Shown here piece after piece: positions 1 to 7,190 of a stretch of DNA of 64,000 nucleotides. The notes beneath the pieces were generated by a model, which made no database searches, had not been told where the DNA came from, and saw only the letters and a program-made list of their open reading frames with translations. Both the position numbers and the translations under genes were made by a program. Origin of the DNA: Rhizobium sp. Q54 (lineage in GTDB: Bacteria > Pseudomonadota > Alphaproteobacteria > UBA2966 > CAIVPW01); contig CAMEYM010000010.1 of the NCBI GenBank assembly GCA_945947575.1, positions 1 to 64,000 of the forward strand. The letters are read 5' to 3'. Each line of letters starts with the position of its first letter. Position 1 is the stretch's first letter.

Positions 1-113
1 CACCCCCTCCGCCACTCCTTAACGTCGAGCGCGGCGCACCCGAAGCACACCACCGCGCCTCGTGGCCGGCGTCGCTTCGGCGCTCGAAGAGGTCTTGGCT
101 CGGGCCGAGGGGT

Positions 114-1295
114 TCAGGCCGCTTGGCCGGCGCACCATCCGGATGACCAAGCCCACTGAAAATTGTAGCCGCCCAGCCAGCCGGTTACGTCCACGACCTC
201 GCCTATGAAGTAGAGCCCCGGCACCGCCCTGACCGCCATGGTCTTGGAGTCGAGCGCTTTGGTATCGACGCCGCCCAGGGTGACTTCGGCGGTGCGGTAG
301 CCCTCGCTGCCCGACGGCCGCACGCGCCAAGCGTTCACACGCTCGCTGATCTGGCGCAGCCTCGCGTCAGAGAGGTCGCCCAAGGTTCCGGTAGCGCCCT
401 CCTTCCCCGCCACCATGCGGGCCAGGCGCTTGGGCAGAGATTCCGACAAGACGGTTGCAAGCATCTGACGGCCGCTGGTCCTGCGTGCCGCGCGCAGCAT
501 GTCGAACGCATCGACAGAGGGCAGCAAGGAGATCGTGAGGTCTTCGCCTTCGCGCCAGTACGAGGAAATCTGCAGAATGGCGGGTCCACTCAAGCCGCGA
601 TGAGTGAAGAGCATCGCTTCGTCGAATACCGCGGTGCCGCACCCCACTCGCGCCGCAACACCGATGCCGGCGAGCGGCTTCAGGTGCGCGAGCGTCTGCT
701 CGTCGAAGATCAGCGGCACCAGCGCCGGTCGCGTTTCAGTGACGGGAACGTCAAAGCGTTCGGCAATCCGGTATCCGAAGTCGCTGGCGCCCATCTTGGG
801 AATGGACTTGCCGCCCGTCGCGACCACCAAGGATTGGCATTCGAGCCGTTCGCCGCGCGTGAGCGAGAGCAGGAACCCGGACTCGGTCTTGTCGACGCTG
901 GTCACCGTGGTCGCCAGGCGCAACTCCGCGCTTTCCTGCTTCAATTCCGCCAACAGGAGATCGATCACCTGCTGCGCCGAACCGTCACAGAAGAGCTGGC
1001 CCAAGGTCTTCTCGTGGTAGGCGACGCCGTAGCGTTCGACCAAGGCGATGAAGTCGCTGGCGGTGTATCGGCGCAAGGCGGAGATGCAGAAATGCGGGTT
1101 TTGCGACAGGAAGTTCTCGGGTGCCGCGCGCAGATTGGTAAAATTGCATCGCCCGCCGCCGGAGATCCGAATCTTTTCGCCCGGAGCATGGGCATGATCC
1201 AGGACCAGGACGGAGCGGTTGCGCTTGCCGGCTTGCGCGGCGCACATCATGCCCGCTGCGCCCGCGCCGATAACGACGACGTCCCGCCGATCCAC
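114..1295 (-). CDS. NAD(P)/FAD-dependent oxidoreductase, HI0933/BaiN family
   Basis: A flavoprotein of about 393 residues. The N-terminus carries the dinucleotide-binding motif VVIGAGAAGMMCA, followed by the family signature ISGGGRCNFTN. The C-terminal GLYFIGEVVDVTGWLGGYNFQ segment is the second FAD-contacting motif of the HI0933-like family (COG2081). Family members are cytoplasmic two-domain FAD proteins, and few have a known substrate. I chose GTG at 1295 because a GGGAGA ribosome-binding site lies 6 nt upstream and the Rossmann motif then starts at once. The longer reading frame (to 1382) would overlap the divergent gene at 1344. The gene is divergent from another flavoprotein, with under 50 bp between them. 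The substrate is unknown. Confidence 0.9.
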   Translation of the reverse strand: MDRRDVVVIGAGAAGMMCAAQAGKRNRSVLVLDHAHAPGEKIRISGGGRCNFTNLRAAPENFLSQNPHFCISALRRYTASDFIALVERYGVAYHEKTLGQLFCDGSAQQVIDLLLAELKQESAELRLATTVTSVDKTESGFLLSLTRGERLECQSLVVATGGKSIPKMGASDFGYRIAERFDVPVTETRPALVPLIFDEQTLAHLKPLAGIGVAARVGCGTAVFDEAMLFTHRGLSGPAILQISSYWREGEDLTISLLPSVDAFDMLRAARRTSGRQMLATVLSESLPKRLARMVAGKEGATGTLGDLSDARLRQISERVNAWRVRPSGSEGYRTAEVTLGGVDTKALDSKTMAVRAVPGLYFIGEVVDVTGWLGGYNFQWAWSSGWCAGQAA

Positions 1296-1343
1296 CCGCA
1301 CGTCTCCCGCCAATTTCAGTGATATAGCGTACACGGGCGAGGC

Positions 1344-2966
1344 ATGCTGCGACTGACCGAAATCAAACTGCCGCTCGACCACGGGCCGGATGCGCTACGA
1401 GGCGCCGTCCTGAGCCGGCTGGGCGTGCCGGCGCGCGATCTGGTCGGCTACACGGTGTTCCGGCGGGCGCACGACGCGCGCAAGAAATCCGCCATCGCGC
1501 TGATCTATGCCATCGACGTCACTCTGCGCGACGAGGCGGCGGTGCGGAAGCGCTTCGCCAAGGACACGCGCGTTCAGCCGACGCCGGACACCGAGTATCG
1601 GTTCGTGGGGCACGCGCCGGCCGGCCTGACTGCGCGTCCCGTGGTGATCGGCGCCGGCCCATGCGGGCTGTTCGCTGGCCTGATCCTGGCGCAGATGGGC
1701 TTCCGGCCGATCATCCTCGATCGCGGCAAGGTGGTGCGCGAACGCACCAAGGACACCTGGCAGCTCTGGCGCCGCTCGGTGCTCGATCCGGAATCGAACG
1801 TGCAGTTTGGCGAAGGCGGCGCCGGCACGTTCTCCGACGGCAAGCTGCACAGCCAGATCAAGGACCCGCGCCACCTGGGGCGCAAGGTTCTTACGGAATT
1901 CGTACGCGCCGGCGCGCCGCCACAGATCCTGAGCGACGCCAAGCCGCACATCGGCACCTTCCGACTGGTGACGATGGTGGAGAGCATGCGCGCCACGGTC
2001 GAATCCCTCGGCGGCGAGTACCGCTTCCAAAGCCGGGTGACGGATTTGGACATCGAGGTGCGGAGCGACGGCAGCCGGTGGATGCAGGGAGTGACCTTGG
2101 CGTCGGGCGAGTACATCGCCGCGGAGCAGGTCGTTCTCGCCGTCGGACACAGCGCGCGCGATACCTTCCACATGCTGGTCGAGCGCGGCGTCGACATCGA
2201 AGCCAAGGCATTCTCGATCGGCTTTCGCATCGAGCATCCGCAATCGCTCATTGAACGGGCGCGCTTCGGATCGGCCGCCGGGCATCCAATCCTAGGCGCG
2301 GCCGACTACAAGCTGGTGCATCACTGCAGCAATGGGCGCGACGTCTACAGCTTCTGCATGTGTCCCGGCGGCACCGTGGTTGCCGCCGCATCGGAGCCAG
2401 GCGGCGTCGTCACCAACGGCATGAGCCAATACTCGCGCAACGAGCGCAACGCCAATGCCGGCATTGTCGTGGGGATCAAGCCCGCCGACTATCCGGGCGG
2501 TGTGCTCGCCGGCATCGACTTCCAGCGCCACTGGGAACGGCAGGCGTACGTCGCCGGCGGCAGTACCTATGCCGCGCCGGCGCAGCGCGTCGGGGACTTC
2601 CTGGCCGGGCGGCCCTCGACGGCGCTCGGCGCGGTGGCGCCGTCGTACCGGCCGGGCGTCCACATGACCGATCTAGCGAGCTGCCTGCCCGACTACGCCG
2701 TCGCCGCCATCCGCGAGGCCCTGCCCGTATTCGGACGGCAGATTCCAGGGTTCGCCATGGACGACGCGCTGCTCACCGGCGTGGAGACACGCACGTCGTC
2801 GCCCATCCGCATCCGGCGCAACGCCGACTTCGAGAGCGTGAACACCCACGGGCTGTATCCGGCGGGCGAAGGGGCGGGATTCGCCGGCGGCATTCTGTCG
2901 GCGGGGGTGGACGGCATCAAAGTGGCCGAGGCGGTCGCGCGCCGAATGCTGGCGATGGCTGGCTAG
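1344..2966 (+). CDS. FAD-dependent dehydrogenase, COG2509-like
   Basis: A 540-residue flavoprotein. After a roughly 95-residue N-terminal domain (starting MLRLTEIKLPLDHG) comes a Rossmann FAD motif, VVIGAGPCGLFAGLILAQ, then the family-typical FGEGGAGTFSDGKL stretch. The C-terminal GLYPAGEGAGFAGGILSAG closes the FAD site. Length and motifs match the uncharacterised dehydrogenase family COG2509, whose N-terminal domain resembles an RNA- or substrate-binding module. It is divergent from the BaiN-like gene, so the two probably share a promoter region of under 50 bp. The reaction is unknown; assignment to the family is firm and any function would be a guess. Confidence 0.88.
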   Translation: MLRLTEIKLPLDHGPDALRGAVLSRLGVPARDLVGYTVFRRAHDARKKSAIALIYAIDVTLRDEAAVRKRFAKDTRVQPTPDTEYRFVGHAPAGLTARPVVIGAGPCGLFAGLILAQMGFRPIILDRGKVVRERTKDTWQLWRRSVLDPESNVQFGEGGAGTFSDGKLHSQIKDPRHLGRKVLTEFVRAGAPPQILSDAKPHIGTFRLVTMVESMRATVESLGGEYRFQSRVTDLDIEVRSDGSRWMQGVTLASGEYIAAEQVVLAVGHSARDTFHMLVERGVDIEAKAFSIGFRIEHPQSLIERARFGSAAGHPILGAADYKLVHHCSNGRDVYSFCMCPGGTVVAAASEPGGVVTNGMSQYSRNERNANAGIVVGIKPADYPGGVLAGIDFQRHWERQAYVAGGSTYAAPAQRVGDFLAGRPSTALGAVAPSYRPGVHMTDLASCLPDYAVAAIREALPVFGRQIPGFAMDDALLTGVETRTSSPIRIRRNADFESVNTHGLYPAGEGAGFAGGILSAGVDGIKVAEAVARRMLAMAG

Positions 2967-3111
2967 ACTTCTGGTCTTGGGCTCGGCGCGCAGGGCGCCG
3001 CCCCGTCCGCGGGAAGGACCGAGTCCACCTGAGGCCTCGCGTGCCGACACGGCTTGCCATGCACCTCCTTTTCGCCCGGCGCGGACGCGGGCACCGAGAA
3101 GGAGGCGTGTA

Positions 3112-4124
3112 GTGGCCAAGCTACGGCGCGGCGAGCTGGCCGCGGCTCTCGGTCGCGTGTCGGCTGATCGATGCCATCCGGCGCGATGACGCGGACGCAG
3201 TCCGGACTTTGGTAACGAAGCAACCTCCACTCCTGCACGAGGACGCGCCGCGCCACCGAGCACTGCAATTGGGGGCCGCCGATGTCCTACGCCGCGAACC
3301 TGGGCCGCGTTCGCATCATCGCGATGTTGCGGGCGTTGGGAGCTCAGGACCTGCAGAAGGCCTTCGACCGTGCCTGCTTGCAGGGCAGGATCGAAACGGC
3401 GCGGGCGTTGTTTGCTATGGGCGCGCGGCCAGCACCCGACCCCCTCATGGGGCCGTGCGAGACCCACACGCCGAGCGGCCTTGCGTTCCTCTTCGAGCTA
3501 GGCGCGCCGCCTACCGATGCGCACGGCGACCGGTTGGCTCCCGTTGCGATGTGCTGCAGACCTACGCGCGCAATACCGAAGGCAAGCACGGCTGCCTGGC
3601 CCTCCTGGCCCAACAAGGGATCGAGTTTCCCGACACGGCGCCCATGGCGCTGTATCGCGGGCGTATTGATCTGCTGGAAAGGCTCGTGCTGCACGACCGC
3701 ACCCCTTCTCGATCGCCCATTCGCCCACGAGGACATCTACCCGTCATCGCTCGGCTGCAGCGACGACCATTCGTTGGCGCTGCACGGCACGCCGCTCGCG
3801 GGCGGCACGCTGCTGCACCTGTGCGCCGACAGCGATGAAGTCGACATGGCGGCGATCGACGGGGGTGGCTTCGGTGGTCACACCGCGCTCTTTGGGTGCG
3901 TGGTGTCGCAGCCATACCGCAATGGGAACAAGAGCACCGCCCTGGCCCGATTGCTTATCGAATACGGTGCGCGGACCGATGTGCGCGCCAACGTGCGCAA
4001 GCGGCCGCGATTCGTCGATGGCGAATCCATGCACGAATGCCGTGACGTCACGCCCCTTGCCTGGGGGCGCGCGTTTCACGACCAGGCGTGGGTCAATCCT
4101 GCGGTGTTGGAGCTGCTAGGCTAA
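3112..4124 (+). pseudogene. Decayed ankyrin-repeat protein gene (multiple frameshifts)
   Basis: Ankyrin-like sequence continues across the region only if the frame is changed. LIDAIRRDDADAVRTLV (about 3164-3214) is in one frame. NWGPPMSYAANLGR through GDRLAPVAM (about 3268-3550) is in the next. CDVLQTYARNTEGKHG through RIDLLERLVLH (about 3550-3700) returns to the first. PFAHEDIYPSSLGC to the stop at 4124 is in the second again. At least three indels are therefore needed. An internal deletion is also likely: SDEVDMA runs straight into GGGFGGHTALFG, where the repeat family has an extra ankyrin helix pair. A GTG at 3112 with an AAGGAGG site could be the original start. Neighbouring genes are intact, so decay is likelier than sequencing error. 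The stop overlaps that of the convergent trxC. Confidence 0.75.
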
Positions 4125-4564
4125 GCGGAGACGAGCTGGCTCTCGATCCAGCGGCGCAACTCGCTTGCCGGCAGGGCGCCGCTCCGCCGTGCGACTTCGG
4201 TGCCGGCCCAGAACAGCACCAGCGTGGGGATGGAGGCGATGCCGAAGCGGGTGCCGAGATCCCGATGTTCCTCGGTGTTCACCTTCGCCAGGCGGAGGCG
4301 CGGCTCGAACTCCTTGGCGACCGCTGCGAACGTGGGTGCCATCATCCGGCACGGCGCACACCAGGGCGCCCAGAAGTCAACGAGCAACGGCAGGTCCGTG
4401 CTACGAACGTGTACGTCGAAACGCCGTGCGTCGAGCTCCAGCGGCTGGCCCACGAACAGCGGCTTGGCGCACTTGCCGCATTTGCCACCGTCGGCAAGCC
4501 GCGGCGGCGGCACGCGATTCAGCGTGTCGCAATGCGGGCATGGGATGAGGAGGCCTTCCGCCAT
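4121..4564 (-). CDS. trxC: Thioredoxin 2 (zinc-ribbon thioredoxin)
   Basis: A protein disulfide reductase of about 147 residues. The N-terminus has a zinc-binding pair of motifs, CPHC and CGKC, at residues about 9-12 and 29-32; this separates TrxC from TrxA. The thioredoxin fold follows, with the active site DFWAPWCAPCRMMAP and the conserved cis-proline in SIPTLVLF. Start at 4564 gives MAEGLLIPCPHC, the usual TrxC N-terminus; an upstream in-frame start would add eight unrelated residues. It is convergent with the ankyrin pseudogene (a 4-nt stop overlap) and divergent from the beta-helix gene at 4663. TrxC is typically linked to oxidative stress, but no regulator site is visible here. Confidence 0.93.
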   Translation of the reverse strand: MAEGLLIPCPHCDTLNRVPPPRLADGGKCGKCAKPLFVGQPLELDARRFDVHVRSTDLPLLVDFWAPWCAPCRMMAPTFAAVAKEFEPRLRLAKVNTEEHRDLGTRFGIASIPTLVLFWAGTEVARRSGALPASELRRWIESQLVSA

Positions 4565-4662
4565 CCCGGATAGATGCGATCGCACCAAGCGGATTTCGAT
4601 AGGGGAAATGACGTACCCGGCCGTGGTAGCGTGAACTTGTCGGCGCGAAGGGAGAAGTGCCG

Positions 4663-6618
4663 ATGCTGACCAGGCACAGGTTCTTGCAGCTTTGCGCGGG
4701 GGCAGCGACAGCGCCCCTGGCCCGCGCCGCGTTGGCGCAAGCGATCCCCTCCGGCGCGATCAGCGTGCGCGACTTCGGCGCCCGCGGCGACGGGATCTCT
4801 AACGATAGTCCCGGCATCAATGCCGCACTCCAGGCTTCGCAAGCGAAGGGCGACGGCGGCACGGTGTTTTTGCCTGCCGGACGCTACGTCCTGCGCGGCA
4901 TCACGCAGGCGCGGCCACGACCGATCTATACCCGCGTCGAAGACGGCATCGACGTGACGCGGGTCGCGCCCCAGGTGCGCGCGCACATCTTCCTCAGCGG
5001 CCTGTCGCGTCTCTCGCTGGTCGGCGAGCGCGGCACCGTCTTGGTGCTGCGCGACGCGACTGCCTGCGGCATCTATCTCGAGCGCTGCGCTGACGTGGTC
5101 GTGCGCGATCTCGCCCTCGATTTCGATCCCCTGCCCTTCTCCCAGGGCACGGTCGTGGCAATCGATGCCGGCAACCGCACGTTCGACTGGAAGGTGGACA
5201 CGGGCTACCTGGAACCTCCCCAGGGGTACCTGGCGCTAGCGTTCGAGCCGGTCGGCGATACCAGCCGCGGCCTCGGAACGGGATCCGCCTTCCTTGCGGA
5301 CGGCGCCCTCAAGGCAAGCGCGGGGGTGTCCGGCGACCTGCCGCTCGAGCGCATGCAGGAACGTGGGGGCGGCATCTACCGAACGGTGAGCGTCGCGCCG
5401 CTCGGCGCGCTGGCCGTCGGCGATCGATTCGCGTGGGCGGCGCGGCCACCGAACGGCGGCAGCGCCGTGGCGCTATCGCTGAGCAGCCGCTGCCGGATGG
5501 ACAATGTCACCGTCCACAGCTCGCCGGCGACGGCGTTCGTCGCCAACGACTGCGATGGCATCGCGTTCCGCGGCTGCGTTGTAGAGCGGCCGACAGGCAG
5601 CGACCGCCTGTTCTCCGCCAACGGCGGCGCCGTCATGGTCAAAGGCAATGCCGGTGGGCCGACCATCGAGCGTTGCCGCTTCCAGCACGTCGGGGATGAT
5701 GCGGTGAACGTCACCCAAACCGGGCAGCGCGTCCTCGCAGTGATGAGCCCGACGGAGATCATTGTCGACTTCGACGCATCGCAGCTATTCCGCGAGGGCA
5801 ATCGAGTCGCCGTGCTATCTCAGGCCAACGGACGCACGCGTGGCGACGCGCGCGTGCGCGAGGCGGCCCTGATACGCTTCCGCGACGGGCGCCTGGCGCG
5901 CCGCTTGGTGCTTGATCGCGCCGTCACCGGCCTTGTGGCGGTCGACGACCTCGACCTGCCAGAGATTCCGCCGCTTCCCGAGGGACGCGACCGCACCACG
6001 CCGCTCGCCAAACGGCCGGACGTCGTTGCCGACGTGGACCTCCTGGGCAGCGGGTTCGCGATCCGCGACACGACGTTCGCGAACCACCGCGCCAGCGGCA
6101 TCCGCACCTGCGCCAGCGATGGCACCATCGAGAACTGCCGGTTCATGGACCTGGGCGGCCACGGCGTGCAGATCGGCATGGACCTGAGCTGGCCCGAGGT
6201 CTACCACCCCCAGCGGCTGACCTTGCGGCGCAACACCTTCACCGGAATCGCCAACGGCGCCAACGTGTGGCTGCGCACGTTGCTGGGCAACGGCGAACAG
6301 GCGGAAGGCCTCGCCAACCAGAACGTGACCATCGAGGACAACACGTTCACCGGATTCGGTGCGCGCGCCGGTGGGATCGCCAACGCCGCGGTCACCGTGA
6401 GCAACGGTCAGGATGTGCGCATTCGCGGCAACACGTTCGGCGCACCCGATCCGGCCCAGACGCCGCCGCCGCGCGCGGTGCGCATCGACTTCGCCCGGGA
6501 CGTTGTGGTCGAGAACAACTCGGCCGTGCAGCGGGATCGCGCCGTCGATCCGTTCCAAGTCACGGCGCGGGCGGATCGTCCCACGGTGAGGGTGCAGCGC
6601 AACCGCCTGACGCGCTAG
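4663..6618 (+). CDS. Exported right-handed beta-helix (pectate-lyase-fold) protein
   Basis: A 651-residue protein with an N-terminal export signal: a basic start (LTRHRFLQ), a hydrophobic Ala-rich stretch, then ALAQA. It resembles a Tat signal but has R-H-R instead of two adjacent arginines. Residues about 33-60 (SVRDFGARGDGISNDSPGIN) are the hallmark N-terminus of the pectate lyase/GH28-like superfamily. The rest is rich in short beta-helix repeats such as IENCRFMDLGG, LRRNTFTGI and IEDNTFTGF. The fold is usual in enzymes or lyases acting on polysaccharides, but I see no diagnostic catalytic motif. ATG 4663 has an AAGGGA site 8 nt upstream; the GTG at 4657 is less likely. The stop shares CTAG with the stop of convergent mobA. 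Confidence 0.8.
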   Translation: MLTRHRFLQLCAGAATAPLARAALAQAIPSGAISVRDFGARGDGISNDSPGINAALQASQAKGDGGTVFLPAGRYVLRGITQARPRPIYTRVEDGIDVTRVAPQVRAHIFLSGLSRLSLVGERGTVLVLRDATACGIYLERCADVVVRDLALDFDPLPFSQGTVVAIDAGNRTFDWKVDTGYLEPPQGYLALAFEPVGDTSRGLGTGSAFLADGALKASAGVSGDLPLERMQERGGGIYRTVSVAPLGALAVGDRFAWAARPPNGGSAVALSLSSRCRMDNVTVHSSPATAFVANDCDGIAFRGCVVERPTGSDRLFSANGGAVMVKGNAGGPTIERCRFQHVGDDAVNVTQTGQRVLAVMSPTEIIVDFDASQLFREGNRVAVLSQANGRTRGDARVREAALIRFRDGRLARRLVLDRAVTGLVAVDDLDLPEIPPLPEGRDRTTPLAKRPDVVADVDLLGSGFAIRDTTFANHRASGIRTCASDGTIENCRFMDLGGHGVQIGMDLSWPEVYHPQRLTLRRNTFTGIANGANVWLRTLLGNGEQAEGLANQNVTIEDNTFTGFGARAGGIANAAVTVSNGQDVRIRGNTFGAPDPAQTPPPRAVRIDFARDVVVENNSAVQRDRAVDPFQVTARADRPTVRVQRNRLTR

Positions 6619-7190
6619 GCGGCCAGCACGCGCTCTGCGCGTTCGATGTCGGCGCGGCAGTTCATGTTGAGGAACGGGTCGCCGTTGCGCGTCGAGAAGT
6701 CCACGACAGCAACCGCGCAGCGCTGCTGGAACCGCATCACCGAGCGCTCTCCGTTGGAGTCCTGCAGCGTCGCACGCAACGCGGGCGCCACGCGTGTCGA
6801 CCAGACGGCACAGACCGGGTGGACCCGCTCGTTGGAGGACGCGACCGCAACGTCCGTGCAAGCGACCGACAAACGGGACACGACATCGAGCGGAAGGAAC
6901 GGCGTGTCGCACGGAAATGTTGCGACCGTCGCGTGTCCCAGACGCGCAGCCCACTCGAGTGCGGCGAGGACACCGGCCAGCGGTCCTTGGGATTCTCCAA
7001 TTAGATCAAAAAGTTGTGGAAATGGGACGGCAAGCGCGACGTTCGTTGAAATGGCGAGGTCGATCACTTGCGGTGTCACCCGCAAGAGGACGCGGTCGAG
7101 CAGCGCAACGCCTCGCAGGGGCACCAACGCCTTGGAGGTGCCCATGCGGCTCGAGCGGCCGCCGGCGAGGATGACTCCAGCGCGCGTCAC
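6615..7190 (-). CDS. mobA: Molybdenum cofactor guanylyltransferase
   Basis: A 191-residue nucleotidyltransferase that transfers GMP from GTP to molybdopterin to make the bis-MGD cofactor needed by nitrate reductase. The N-terminal GVILAGGRSSRMGTSKA is the GTP-binding signature (LAGGxSxRMGxxK), and FPCDTPFLP holds the metal-binding aspartate region. The GTG start at 7190 overlaps the nasA stop by 4 nt (GTGA), making mobA the last gene of the nitrate assimilation operon and coupling its translation to the enzyme that needs its product. The stop overlaps that of the convergent beta-helix gene. Confidence 0.93.
   Translation of the reverse strand: MTRAGVILAGGRSSRMGTSKALVPLRGVALLDRVLLRVTPQVIDLAISTNVALAVPFPQLFDLIGESQGPLAGVLAALEWAARLGHATVATFPCDTPFLPLDVVSRLSVACTDVAVASSNERVHPVCAVWSTRVAPALRATLQDSNGERSVMRFQQRCAVAVVDFSTRNGDPFLNMNCRADIERAERVLAA

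Noticed and set aside
3112-4124. The ankyrin gene disrupted by an insertion sequence
   Set aside because: No inverted repeats, target duplications or foreign sequence interrupt it; the damage is only small indels and a short deletion.
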